The notes: generated from the letters alone by a model not told the origin. A DNA stretch of 64,000 nt from DASSNR01 sp036278935 (GCA_036278935.1 DASUKA010000151.1:29743-93742); one strand, 5' to 3'; counted from the first letter of the stretch, positions 51,592-60,418 are shown. Numbers and translations are program-made.

Positions 51592-52492
51592 TGAAATCCA
51601 GCGACTGAGTGCCGAACTGGCCCATGATCCGGCCAGCCTGGTATTCGTGCAGCTCGGGGAGATGCTGCGACAGCGCGGTCAGCTCGACACCGCGCGTAAA
51701 GTGACCACGCGCGGTCTCGAGCGCCATCCGCACCACGCCGATGCCCACGATCTTCTGGCGCGCATCTCGGTGGACGCAGGAGAGCTCGAGCGCGCCTTCG
51801 ACGAATGGGACACCGTGCTGAGCCTGGCGGGCGATCACGTGGGCGCGCACAAGGGACTGGGATACGTCCTGTTCAAGCAAGGGAAGCTGCCGGATGCCGA
51901 ACGGCATCTGGCCGCGGCCGCGACGCACCATCCCGACGATGCGAGCATCGCGACGGCGCTGCGCGTTGTCCGGCAGATGCTGGGTGCGCCGGCCAACGCA
52001 ACGGACGAGCAGATGCCCCCCACGGTGCCGGCAGCGGAACCGGGGCGACCGCCGGAGTCGGAGCCGCCCTCGGAGCCGCCCTCGGAGCCGGACCTGCCCG
52101 CGACGGAACGCCATGGCACCGGCGATGATGCCCGACTGCTCTTTGTCGAGCTGCTGGGCGATGGCGCACAGACGGCCATCCTCCTCGATGGCGACGGCCT
52201 GGTGACGGCCGGCGCCTACATGACGGAGGACGGGCAGGACGTGGCGCAGGAGATCGGCGCCGAGCTGAGCGGCGTACGCGACGAGGCGCAGCGCGCCATC
52301 GCCCACCTCGACCTGGGGGACTGGCGCTCGGTGACGTTCGAGACGGAGGTCGCCACTGTATCCATGGCGCCCGTGTCGCGCGACGCGCTCCTGCTGCTCG
52401 CGGCGGCGCGCAGCATTCCCCTTGGCTTCGTGCGGCGCACGCTTACCCGGTGTACGCGGCATGCGGCCACCTGGCTGGAGGAGGAGGCGTGA
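51584..52492 (+). CDS. TPR protein with C-terminal roadblock/LC7-like domain
   Basis: This 302-residue protein has three or so TPR units (residues 1-130), a Pro/Glu linker with a 12-bp DNA tandem repeat coding PPSE (52060-52095), and a roadblock/LC7-like C-terminal domain (about 180-300; LLGDGAQTAILLDGDGLVTAG). Roadblock proteins include MglB, the activator of the MglA GTPase. The ATG at 51584 has GAGGAGG 6 nt upstream. It overlaps the previous gene by 8 bp and the next by 4 bp. The fusion is unusual. Confidence 0.85.
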   Translation: MSDEIQRLSAELAHDPASLVFVQLGEMLRQRGQLDTARKVTTRGLERHPHHADAHDLLARISVDAGELERAFDEWDTVLSLAGDHVGAHKGLGYVLFKQGKLPDAERHLAAAATHHPDDASIATALRVVRQMLGAPANATDEQMPPTVPAAEPGRPPESEPPSEPPSEPDLPATERHGTGDDARLLFVELLGDGAQTAILLDGDGLVTAGAYMTEDGQDVAQEIGAELSGVRDEAQRAIAHLDLGDWRSVTFETEVATVSMAPVSRDALLLLAAARSIPLGFVRRTLTRCTRHAATWLEEEA

Positions 52493-52836
52493 GGTCTCCC
52501 TTCGAGCAACAGCTCACGGCGCTGGTTCGACAGCCCGGTGTGCTCGCCTGCCTGGTGGTGGGCGAGAGCGATGGCATCATCGTCGACACCGTGGCGCAGT
52601 CGGGTGTCGACGAGCACGCGGTCGCGGCGCTTGCGGCCTCGCTCTTCCGGCGGGCCCGGCTCTCCGCTCGAGCGGCCGGGCTTGGGGCGGTTGGCTTTCT
52701 GGAGCTGGAGGCCGAATGCGGGCATATCTGCGCGACGGGGCGCGACGAGCTGGTGCTGGTAGCGCTCACCGAGCTCCGCGCGCCGCTTGGCCGACTGCGT
52801 GGCAGCATGCTGCAACTGGCGGAGACGCTCGCGTGA
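52489..52836 (+). CDS. Roadblock/LC7 domain protein (MglB-like)
   Basis: This 115-residue protein is a single roadblock/LC7 domain: FEQQLTALVRQPGVLACLVVGESDGIIVDTVA, then AALAASLFRRARLSARAAGLG and VLVALTELRAPLGRLRGSML. It matches small regulators of Ras-like GTPases such as MglB. The GTG start overlaps the previous stop (GTGA) and follows GGAGGAGG. It is the second of three roadblock genes in tandem before mglA and the most MglB-like in length. Confidence 0.88.
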   Translation: MRSPFEQQLTALVRQPGVLACLVVGESDGIIVDTVAQSGVDEHAVAALAASLFRRARLSARAAGLGAVGFLELEAECGHICATGRDELVLVALTELRAPLGRLRGSMLQLAETLA

Positions 52837-53348
52837 CCACGGCCGCGATCGATGCCTGGCTGGAGGCGCCGTTGCGTCGCTTCGTCCGTGACTCGCGCGT
52901 GCGCTTTGCGTTGCTGCTGGAGCCGAACGGGCAGGTGCTGGCGCAGCACGGCTTCACGCGTGCGGTGGATGTGATGGCGGCGTGCGCCCTCGCCGCGGCC
53001 ATTCACGCATCCGCCGACCGGCTGGGTGAGGAAGTCAATGGTATCCCATTCCGCGAGCTGTACCACGCCGGGGCGAAACGCCAGATGTATCTGGCGAGTC
53101 TGGCCATTCCATCGCGTTCGATCGTCGTACTAACTGTGTTCGACAGCGACACGTCGCTCGGGCTGGTGCAGCTGTACATGCGCGCGCTCGGCGACGCGGT
53201 CCGCACCGCTGCACCGGCGCTGCCGCCGGCGGCGCGGCCCGCGCTCGACGCGAATTTCGAGGGCGAGCTGAACCGCAATCTGGCCATCCTCTTCGGCCGC
53301 GCGCCGGCCGCCAGTGTGGCGCCCGAAGCAAGCCACCCGATCGCCTGA
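52833..53348 (+). CDS. Roadblock-like protein preceding mglA
   Basis: This 171-residue protein looks like a diverged roadblock domain. Sequence VRFALLLEPNGQVLAQHGFTRAVDVMA and AAAIHASADRLGEEV fit the fold, with later strands SIVVLTVFDSDTSLGLVQLYM. A C-terminal tail of about 40 residues holds FEGELNRNLAILFGR. The GTG start overlaps the previous stop by 4 bp, and mglA begins 7 bp after its stop. It is a strong candidate for the direct partner of the GTPase. Confidence 0.82.
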   Translation: MTTAAIDAWLEAPLRRFVRDSRVRFALLLEPNGQVLAQHGFTRAVDVMAACALAAAIHASADRLGEEVNGIPFRELYHAGAKRQMYLASLAIPSRSIVVLTVFDSDTSLGLVQLYMRALGDAVRTAAPALPPAARPALDANFEGELNRNLAILFGRAPAASVAPEASHPIA

Positions 53349-53355
53349 GCGCCCC

Positions 53356-53970
53356 GTGTCCCTGGTCAACTACTCGACGCGTGAGATCACGTGCAAGATT
53401 GTCTACTACGGCCCTGGCCGGTCGGGAAAGACATCGAACCTGCATTACGTGTACGAGCAGGTCCCCGACGACCGTCGCGGGGCCATGGTATCGCTTGCTA
53501 CCCAGACGGATCGCACGCTCTTCTTCGACTTCCTGCCCCTGGATCTGGGGTCGATCTCCGGATTCAGCACGCGGTTCCAGCTCTACACCGTGCCCGGACA
53601 GCTGTATTACGAGGCGACGCGACAGCTCGTGCTGCAAGGGGCCGACGGTGTGGTGTTCGTTGCGGACAGCCAGGCGCGCCAGCTCGATGAGAACATCGAG
53701 AGCATGCAGGACCTGCACGCCAATCTCGCACGGCAGGGAGTAGACATTCGGGCGCTTCCCATGGTGCTCCAGTACAACAAGCGGGATCTGCCCGAGGATC
53801 TCATCCTCGAGGTGGATGCGCTGGAGGACGCGCTGAACTTCCGAAACATCCCGGCATTCAGTGCTGATGCGCTGCACGGCCCCGGGGTGTTCGAGACGCT
53901 GCGGGGCGTGTCGGAGCTGGTGCTGGGCCGGCTCAGCTCGCCGCGCATGGCAGGGGGGGCGCTCCGGTGA
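53356..53970 (+). CDS. mglA: MglA-like Ras-superfamily GTPase
   Basis: This 204-residue protein is an MglA-family small GTPase. It begins SLVNYSTREITCKIVYYGPGRSG-like sequence typical of MglA, with P-loop GPGRSGKT (residues 19-26), switch region SLATQTDRTLFFDFLPLDLG, TVPGQ (78-82) replacing the Ras DTAGQ, and NKRD (141-144). MglA marks the leading pole in Myxococcus and controls type IV pilus and gliding polarity; MglB-type roadblock proteins switch it off. Three roadblock genes lie directly upstream. The GTG at 53356 fits the family start. Confidence 0.95.
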   Translation: MSLVNYSTREITCKIVYYGPGRSGKTSNLHYVYEQVPDDRRGAMVSLATQTDRTLFFDFLPLDLGSISGFSTRFQLYTVPGQLYYEATRQLVLQGADGVVFVADSQARQLDENIESMQDLHANLARQGVDIRALPMVLQYNKRDLPEDLILEVDALEDALNFRNIPAFSADALHGPGVFETLRGVSELVLGRLSSPRMAGGALR

Positions 53971-55904
53971 ACGTGGACGCGATAGGCACCCATCGCTTCG
54001 AGAACTTCGTGGTGGGGGCGGCGAATCATCTGGCCGTCGCCGCTGCTCGCGCCGTTGCGCAGCAACCGGGGACGACCTACAACCCGCTCTTCCTGTACAG
54101 CAGCTCGGGGCTGGGCAAGACACACCTGCTGCTGGCTATCGAGCACCTGACCACGCGCGTGCAGCCGGACCTGCTCGTGCGCTATACCACGCTCGATGAT
54201 TTTGTGGAGGAGCTGCACACCGCGATCGAGGCGGGCGCGATGGGGACGTTCAAGGAACGCTATCACGCGGTTTCGGTGCTGCTGCTGGATGACGTGCAGT
54301 TCCTGGGGGCGCGGCGGGAGACGCAGAGCGAGATGCTCCGTCTGTTCAACATGCTGCAGCCACGCGGCAAGCAGATCGTTCTGGCGAGCGACCGGCCGCC
54401 GGGCGAGATCGCCGAACTGGACGAGCGCCTGCTCACGCGATTCTCCGGGGGGCTGATCGTGGACATGGGGCCGCCCGACTACGAAACGCGCGTGGCGATT
54501 CTGCGCCAGAAGGCGGAGGAGCGCGGCGTGCGCTTCAACCCCGGCGTCATGGACGAGGTCGCGCGGCTGGAGTTCACGAACGTCCGCGAGATGGAAGGCG
54601 CGCTCAACCGGCTGATCGCGTGTCAGACGCTGGGCGAGGTGCCGGTAACGGCCCACAACGTTCGGCAGTTCCTCGGCGAGCGTCCCATCACCCTGTCGGG
54701 GGGAATGACGGCGGTGCGGGAGAAGGCCGATGAGTTCGCGAGCTTCCTGCACGACGTGAGCGCCGTGGTGGCGCAGCACATCGAGCCGTGGCGGACGCGT
54801 GTGAGCGATGCCATGCGCGAGTGGGGCGCCCGCGGGTACCGCCTCGGTCCGCTCGAGCGGCTGCTGGATCAGACGGAGCCGCCTGACGTGCCGGCCGCGA
54901 TCGCGCAGTACGAGCAGACGATCGCGCGTCTGGAGGCGCTCGCGCGCGAAGTGGCGGCCGTCGATCCCGCGTGCGCGGAGAGCGACATCTTTCGCGATCC
55001 CGACCGGCTGGATGAGGCAGAGATGCTCGTGGCGCGGACGATCGGCGAGCTGGAGCCGCCGCCGGGTCCGGACCCGGCGCTCACGCGCGCTGCCTTCGAG
55101 ACGGGCTCGTCAAACCAGCTGGCCGTCCACGCAGCCTCCACCATCATCGAGGAGCCGGGCCGCACGTACAACCCCCTCTTCATTCACGGGCCGCCGGGGG
55201 TGGGGAAAACCCATCTTCTGCATGCGATCGGCAACGAGCTGGTGGCCATGCGGGGCGGCGCCATGCGCGTGGCGTGCGTGAACGCCGAGACGCTCCTGAA
55301 TGAGCTCATCACCGCGCTCCAGGACGGGAGCGTGGATCGGTGGCGGGCGCGCTATCGGGTGCTCGACGCATTGTTGCTGGACGATGTGCAGTGCATTGAC
55401 AGCACCGAGCGTGCGCAGGATGAGGTGTTCCATATCTTCAACGCGCTCCATGCGGCCGGCCGTCAGGTGGTGGTGGCCTCCGACCGCGCACCACGGCAAC
55501 TCGAGGGCGTGGAAGAGCGGCTGCGCTCGCGCTTCGAGGGCGGGCTGGTCGTCGAGATCCGCCCGCCGGACACCGCGCTGCGCGAGCAGCTCTCTGCGCG
55601 CTATCTGGCGGCGGCCGGCGTGCATCCCGAGCAACCGCTGGTGGAATATCTGGCGAGGCGGCCCGCGGCGAACGTGCGGGACATCATACGGATCGTGGAG
55701 CGCCTGGTGCGGGCGGCGGCGGTGGTGGGAGTGGCGCTCACCCCCTCGTTCGCCCGGAAGGAGCTGGAGGGAGGAAGTGGATCGTTCCCGGCGATCGTCC
55801 CGAGCACTCCCGCCGGGCGGGATGATCCCTTCTTCCTGAATCGGGAGAAGGTGATCTGGGAGTGGCCCGGCGTCAGCGGGCGGGCGATCGAGGAGCTGCG
55901 CTGA
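53967..55904 (+). CDS. Tandem DnaA-type AAA+ protein lacking the DnaA DNA-binding domain
   Basis: This 645-residue protein consists of two DnaA/Hda-type AAA+ modules. Module 1 (about 8-240) has RFENFVVGAANHLAVAAA, Walker A SSSGLGKT (45-52, with Ser replacing the first Gly), Walker B LLLDDVQF (105-112) and a box VII-like ERLLTRF with an arginine-finger candidate. Module 2 (about 376-600) has Walker A GPPGVGKT (408-415), Walker B LLLDDVQC and EERLRSRF. A helical linker (about 245-370) separates them. Sensor 2 motifs NVREMEGALNRL and NVRDIIRIVERL are present. There is no DnaA domain IV. The tail is FFLNREKVIWEWPGVSGRAI. The GTG start overlaps mglA by 4 bp. Confidence 0.92.
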   Translation: MNVDAIGTHRFENFVVGAANHLAVAAARAVAQQPGTTYNPLFLYSSSGLGKTHLLLAIEHLTTRVQPDLLVRYTTLDDFVEELHTAIEAGAMGTFKERYHAVSVLLLDDVQFLGARRETQSEMLRLFNMLQPRGKQIVLASDRPPGEIAELDERLLTRFSGGLIVDMGPPDYETRVAILRQKAEERGVRFNPGVMDEVARLEFTNVREMEGALNRLIACQTLGEVPVTAHNVRQFLGERPITLSGGMTAVREKADEFASFLHDVSAVVAQHIEPWRTRVSDAMREWGARGYRLGPLERLLDQTEPPDVPAAIAQYEQTIARLEALAREVAAVDPACAESDIFRDPDRLDEAEMLVARTIGELEPPPGPDPALTRAAFETGSSNQLAVHAASTIIEEPGRTYNPLFIHGPPGVGKTHLLHAIGNELVAMRGGAMRVACVNAETLLNELITALQDGSVDRWRARYRVLDALLLDDVQCIDSTERAQDEVFHIFNALHAAGRQVVVASDRAPRQLEGVEERLRSRFEGGLVVEIRPPDTALREQLSARYLAAAGVHPEQPLVEYLARRPAANVRDIIRIVERLVRAAAVVGVALTPSFARKELEGGSGSFPAIVPSTPAGRDDPFFLNREKVIWEWPGVSGRAIEELR

Positions 55905-57526
55905 TGGCGATCAAGGGGAGCCTTCGCGAGGCGAGTCTGCCGGACGTGCTCCAGCTGCTGGCGATGGGGCAGAAGACCGGCTGTCTGAGCGTCACCGACC
56001 GCAGCAACTTCGGCTACATCTACTTCGATGGCGGGCGCATCTGCTTCGCCTCCATCGTGAATCGTCGCGACCGGCTCGGAGACATTCTGGTCAAGGGTGG
56101 TGTCATCTCGCAACGGGAGCTGGACGCGGCGATCGGCGCCCAGGGCCGGCAGCGCGACAAGCGCCTCGGCGAGATTCTCGTGGAGCAGGGGACGCTGACC
56201 CGCGAGGAGGTGCACCGGTACATCCACGTGCAGATCGAGGAGGCGGTCTACTATCTCTTCTCGTGGACGCAGGGGACGTTCAGCTTCGAGGCCGATGTTC
56301 ACCCCGCTGCCGGCGAACTGGTTGTCTCCATCGATCCGGAATCGCTGTTGCTGGAAGGGGCACGGCGCGTGGACGAATGGGGACTCATCGCCAAGAAGAT
56401 CCCGAGCTTCGATATCATCTTCGACGTCGACCGGGCGCGGCTTGCCACGAGCGAAGCGCATCTCACGCCCGAGCAGGAGCGCGTCGTCCCGCTCATCGAT
56501 GCGCAACGAGACGTGGCCGCGCTGATCGACGCATCGGGGCTGGGCGAATTTGCCGTCGGGAAGGCGCTGTATGGTCTGGCTGCCGCCGGTTTTCTCCAGC
56601 GCGTGGGTCAATCGCGGGCGCCGGAGAGCATGGCGCGCGAATCCCGGGTGGAGGAGCACCGGAATCTGGGAGTGGCGTTCTACAAGACCGGGATGCTCGA
56701 AGAGGCGACGCGAGAGTTTCGTCGCGTGGTGGAGCTCCAGCCGCAGGAGCCGACCGCCCGGTTCTATCTGGGTCTGGTCGCCATGCGCGAGGCGCGGTGG
56801 CCGGAGGCAGTGCGGCTGCTCCGCGAGGCGAGTACGCAGACAGGTGCCCGTCCCGCTGTGTTCCACAATCTGGCCTACGCGCTGGAGCAGATCGGCGAGC
56901 ACGAGGAGGCGCGTCGCGCGCTGGACGAGGCGATGGCGCGCGGCGGCGACAGTGACCCGACCATCCGCACATCGGCGGGCGTGCTGGCGCTCAAGGACGG
57001 AGCCATCGATCATGCCGATGCGGAACTGGCCGCCGCGCGGGTGCTGTGGGGCAAGCAGCGCCCATCGCCGCCCTGGTTCCATTTTGCCGCGCTCACCGCC
57101 GCGCGGGCCGGCGACCTCGACCGCGCCGCCGCGCTCATCGACGAGGGCATCGGCGCGCATCCCCACGCGGCAGTGTTGTATAATACCCTGGCCGTGATTC
57201 GCGAGCGACGCGGTGATATCAAGGGCGCGGTGGAGGCCGCCGAGCACGGCTTGCACGAGGATGGCCGACTGGCGCAGTTGCACAAGAATCTGGGCGACTG
57301 CCTCTACCGTGCGGCCCGGTACGATGATGCGCTGGAGGCGTATCAGCGGGCCATCAAGCTGGATCCAGCACTGGGCGATGACGTGTATTTCAAGTTGGGG
57401 AACATTCGCTTCAAGCGGCAACAACGCGACCAGGCCGTGGCCTGCTGGGAGCGCGCGCTGGCGTTGAATCCGGAGAACCAGCTCGTCCAGACCAATCTGG
57501 ACCTCGTGCGCGCCCTCACGGCCTGA
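55904..57526 (+). CDS. PATAN (DUF4388) domain protein with TPR repeats, copy 2
   Basis: This 540-residue protein is a larger paralogue of the gene at 50.4 kb. The PATAN domain reads MAIKGSLREASLPDVLQLLAMGQKTGCLSV and YIYFDGGRICFAS, then LGEILVEQGTLTREEVHRYIHVQIEEAV. A middle region follows (PLIDAQRDVAALIDASGLG), then five or more TPRs from about residue 250 (HRNLGVAFYKTGMLEEATREFRRVVELQP). It starts on the last base of the AAA+ gene and ends on the first base of cheR. It is probably cytoplasmic, joining the polarity genes and adaptation genes in one operon. Confidence 0.9.
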   Translation: MAIKGSLREASLPDVLQLLAMGQKTGCLSVTDRSNFGYIYFDGGRICFASIVNRRDRLGDILVKGGVISQRELDAAIGAQGRQRDKRLGEILVEQGTLTREEVHRYIHVQIEEAVYYLFSWTQGTFSFEADVHPAAGELVVSIDPESLLLEGARRVDEWGLIAKKIPSFDIIFDVDRARLATSEAHLTPEQERVVPLIDAQRDVAALIDASGLGEFAVGKALYGLAAAGFLQRVGQSRAPESMARESRVEEHRNLGVAFYKTGMLEEATREFRRVVELQPQEPTARFYLGLVAMREARWPEAVRLLREASTQTGARPAVFHNLAYALEQIGEHEEARRALDEAMARGGDSDPTIRTSAGVLALKDGAIDHADAELAAARVLWGKQRPSPPWFHFAALTAARAGDLDRAAALIDEGIGAHPHAAVLYNTLAVIRERRGDIKGAVEAAEHGLHEDGRLAQLHKNLGDCLYRAARYDDALEAYQRAIKLDPALGDDVYFKLGNIRFKRQQRDQAVACWERALALNPENQLVQTNLDLVRALTA

Positions 57527-58359
57527 TGCAACCGGAGCTGCCGCCTCGGGCGCCCGACTGGGAGGAGTTCGGGGCACTGACCAGCAAGATTGCGCGCGAG
57601 CGCGGGTTCGCGTGCGCGAGCTACAAGGAGAAGTGCCTTCGCCGCCGCATTGCCGTACGGATGCGCGCGTGCGGCGTGCACACGTACGGCGATTATGCGC
57701 GCGTGCTCGACGCGGATGCCCATGAGTACGATCGGCTCCTGGATGCTCTTACCATCAACGTCACGAAGCTCTTCCGGAACTGGGATACCTTCGCGGCGGT
57801 GGCCGAGCATGTCATTCCAACGCTCTGGGCGCGTCCCGATCCCACGATTCGCGTCTGGAGCGCGGGGTGTGCGTCGGGCGAAGAACCGTATTCGCTGGCG
57901 ATTCTCTTTCACCGGTATGCCGCGGCGCACGGGGTGCTCGATGCACTGCGCCGCGTGTCGATCCTCGGGACCGACATCGACCGGGCATGCTTGGAGGCGG
58001 CCGTACGGGCCCAGTTCGCCGAGCCCGCCTTTGCAGATACGCCCCCCGATCTGCGAGAGCGCTACTTCACGCCGGAGCCGCCCTTCACGCTGCGCTCGGA
58101 CACGCGCGCCCTCGTGCAGTTCGCGCGACGAGACCTGCTCGCAGATCCACCGCCGGCGACCGATCTGCAACTCGTGATCTGTCGCAACGTGATCATCTAC
58201 TTCGACCGCGGCACGCAGGAGATGCTGTTCCAGCGATTCCACGACGCTCTGGCGCCCGGGGGGTTCCTGGTCCTGGGGAAGGTCGAAACCCTCATCGGCG
58301 CCCCGCGGTCCGGCTTTGCATCGGTCGAGCCGCGGGAGCGCATCTTTCGCCGGCTATGA
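57526..58359 (+). CDS. cheR: CheR chemoreceptor methyltransferase
   Basis: This 277-residue enzyme methylates glutamates of chemoreceptors using SAM. It has the N-terminal helical domain (YKEKCLRRRIAVRMRACGV), LTINVTKLFRNWDTF, the SAM site VWSAGCASGEEPYSLA, then ILGTDIDRACLEAA and VICRNVIIYFDRGTQEMLF. No TPR extension is fused. Its start overlaps the PATAN stop by one base and its stop overlaps cheD (ATGA). Target receptors must be encoded elsewhere, as there is none in the window. Confidence 0.95.
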   Translation: MQPELPPRAPDWEEFGALTSKIARERGFACASYKEKCLRRRIAVRMRACGVHTYGDYARVLDADAHEYDRLLDALTINVTKLFRNWDTFAAVAEHVIPTLWARPDPTIRVWSAGCASGEEPYSLAILFHRYAAAHGVLDALRRVSILGTDIDRACLEAAVRAQFAEPAFADTPPDLRERYFTPEPPFTLRSDTRALVQFARRDLLADPPPATDLQLVICRNVIIYFDRGTQEMLFQRFHDALAPGGFLVLGKVETLIGAPRSGFASVEPRERIFRRL

Positions 58360-58838
58360 AGGAGCGTCTCGTACGAGTGGCGGACGCGGCGGTGGGGCAG
58401 GGGGAGCTCGTCCTGTCGACCGTGGGTCTGGGCTCGTGCGTGGCCATCATGCTCCATGATGCGGACGCGCGCATCGGCGGCCTCGCGCACATCCTTCTGC
58501 CCAGCCAGAGCCTGTCGAATGATCGGGAAAACCGCGCCAAGTTTCCCGGCACGGCCGTACCCCTTCTCCTCGAGCGCATGACGGCGCTCGGCGCGCGCCC
58601 CGCGCGGATCACGGCCAGAATTGCCGGTGGCGCCAGCATGTTCGCCGCGCTGCTCCCCGCGACGGGCGTGCCCATGGGCGAGCGGAACGTCCTCGCCACG
58701 CGCGATGCGCTGCGCGAGGCGAAGATCCCCGTGGTCGCGCAGGATGTGGGCGGTGAGCACGGACGGAGCATCTACTTCCACGTGCAGACGGGCACCATCG
58801 AAGTCAAGTCGCTGGTGAAGGGTGATGTCGTCCTCTGA
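58356..58838 (+). CDS. cheD: CheD chemoreceptor glutamine deamidase
   Basis: This 160-residue protein matches CheD. The catalytic Cys28 in VGLGSCVAIMLHD and His45 in GGLAHILLP are present, with the family segment ARIAGGASMFA and a final GRSIYFHVQTGTIEVKS. CheD deamidates receptor glutamines and stimulates CheC, which is also encoded here. It overlaps cheR by 4 bp and cheB by 14 bp. Confidence 0.94.
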   Translation: MKERLVRVADAAVGQGELVLSTVGLGSCVAIMLHDADARIGGLAHILLPSQSLSNDRENRAKFPGTAVPLLLERMTALGARPARITARIAGGASMFAALLPATGVPMGERNVLATRDALREAKIPVVAQDVGGEHGRSIYFHVQTGTIEVKSLVKGDVVL

Positions 58839-59895
58839 CGTCCGTACCGTGTTGGTGGTGGACGACAGCGCGTTCATGCGGCAGCTCGTCTCGGAGATCG
58901 TGGATGGCTCCGGCGAGTTCCGGGTGGTCGGGACGGCACGGAACGGCCGCGATGCGCTCGCCAAGATCGCCTCGCTCGATCCCGCGCTCGTGACGCTCGA
59001 TCTCGAGATGCCGGAGCTGAACGGCATCGATGCGCTGCGGCAGATCATGAGGGAGCATCCGCGTCCTGTCGTGGTGCTGAGCGGGGCCGCGGAGCGGGCG
59101 GGCGATGTCACCATTCGCGCGCTCGAGCTGGGCGCCGTGGAGTTCGTGCGCAAGCCGGCAGGGGTCGCGCAGTACGGGTTGGAGGCGGTGCGCGAGCAAC
59201 TGCTTCGGGCGTTGCACGCGGCGGCGCATGTGTCCTGGCGGGGGATGGCGCCCATCGATCGAGCCGCCGTGCCGACGCCGCGCCCACGCGGGCGTGCGGC
59301 ACGAGGCGCCGCCATGCGTGTTGTCGCCATCGCGGCGTCCACGGGCGGTCCGCGCGCCCTCAACGAGATCATTCCGGTGCTGCCACGCGAGCTCGGCGCC
59401 GCGGTGATCGTCGTGCAACACATGCCCGCCGGCTTCACGCGGAGCCTGGCCGAGCGGCTGGATGCGCAGAGCGCCATCCCGGTAGCGGAGGCGAGCGCGG
59501 GAGACTGCGTGCGGGAGAATCACGTGTACGTGGCTCCGGGCGGCTTCCATCTGCGTGTGCAACCCGGCGACGGCGCTGCCATCATGACGCTCGATACCAC
59601 GCCGCCGATCTGGGGCGTACGGCCCGCGGCCGATCCCCTGTTCCGCTCTGTCGCCGGCGTCTTCGGCTCGGCAGTGCTGGGTGTAGTGCTCACCGGGATG
59701 GGGCATGACGGGGCGGATGGGTTGCGCGCCATTCACGACGCCGGAGGGCGCGGGATCGCGCAGGATCGGGAGAGCGCGACGATTCCGGGGATGCCGCTGG
59801 CCGCCGTCGCCAAGGGAGGCGTCGACCGCGTCGCGCCGCTCGCCGCCATGGCCGAGACCATTCGCGAGCTGCTGGCCGGCGCTCCGGCGATGTGA
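58825..59895 (+). CDS. cheB: CheB receptor methylesterase/response regulator
   Basis: This 356-residue protein has an N-terminal receiver (VVDDSAFMRQ; phosphoacceptor Asp59 in VTLDLEMPELNG; KPAG near the end) and a C-terminal methylesterase with the catalytic Ser in AIAASTGGPRAL, His in VIVVQHMPAGFT and Asp in LTGMGHDGADGL. It removes methyl groups and deamidates receptors when phosphorylated by CheA. The linker is Arg/Pro-rich. A GTG one codon earlier is an alternative start. It completes the CheR/CheD/CheB adaptation set. Confidence 0.95.
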   Translation: MSSSDVRTVLVVDDSAFMRQLVSEIVDGSGEFRVVGTARNGRDALAKIASLDPALVTLDLEMPELNGIDALRQIMREHPRPVVVLSGAAERAGDVTIRALELGAVEFVRKPAGVAQYGLEAVREQLLRALHAAAHVSWRGMAPIDRAAVPTPRPRGRAARGAAMRVVAIAASTGGPRALNEIIPVLPRELGAAVIVVQHMPAGFTRSLAERLDAQSAIPVAEASAGDCVRENHVYVAPGGFHLRVQPGDGAAIMTLDTTPPIWGVRPAADPLFRSVAGVFGSAVLGVVLTGMGHDGADGLRAIHDAGGRGIAQDRESATIPGMPLAAVAKGGVDRVAPLAAMAETIRELLAGAPAM

Positions 59896-59941
59896 CGGAA
59901 CCGCGAGGCGGGCGGTCTTTCATCCAGACAGAGGTGACACG

Positions 59942-60418
59942 ATGACGGCAGCAGTGGCAAGCGCCCATGACCCGGACCGACGCAGCCGCGAGCGGCTTCG
60001 CTTCCGGATCGGTGCCGAGTTCTTTGCGATGGACCTTGCGGCGGTCGAGGAAGTGATCGAGGCGCCCGAGGTGCATGCGTTGCCGGAAATGCCGGACGCC
60101 CTGCTCGGCGTGTTCCGGTTGCGCGAGCGCCTGCTCCGCGTGTATTCCCCCGCGGCCTGTCTCAATGTCTCGCCCGCATCGGAGGCGGCGGTCGTCCTCG
60201 TGATCCGTGTGAGCGACGACACCCGCATCGGTCTGGCCATCGACGACGTCGAGGACGTGATGATGCTGAACCCCGGAGCGATTCGGCCCGTGCCCGTCGC
60301 GGATGGCGACGGAGTGCTGCGCGGCGTCGTGCACTGCGACGCCGAACTGGTGTCGCTCGTCGACGCTCCCGCGCTCGTGTCCGCGTGTCTGGGCAGCCGG
60401 CATCCGGAGGGCGCATGA
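59942..60418 (+). CDS. cheW: CheW-like protein, copy 2 (divergent)
   Basis: This 158-residue protein has a CheW fold signature: LRFRIGAEFFAMDLAAVEEVIEAPEVHALPE, then ALLGVFRLRERLLRVYSPAACLN and IGLAIDDVEDVMML. The usual GxxNLRG loop is replaced by GVFRLRERLL, so receptor or kinase contact may differ. It stands 46 bp after cheB with GAGGTG before the ATG, the widest gap in this part of the operon. Its stop overlaps the next cheW (ATGA). Confidence 0.88.
   Translation: MTAAVASAHDPDRRSRERLRFRIGAEFFAMDLAAVEEVIEAPEVHALPEMPDALLGVFRLRERLLRVYSPAACLNVSPASEAAVVLVIRVSDDTRIGLAIDDVEDVMMLNPGAIRPVPVADGDGVLRGVVHCDAELVSLVDAPALVSACLGSRHPEGA

Noticed and set aside
52060..52095. Three 12-bp direct repeats as a mobile or CRISPR-like element
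   Set aside because: They are back-to-back and code a PPSE linker inside a TPR/roadblock protein; simple tandem duplication explains them.
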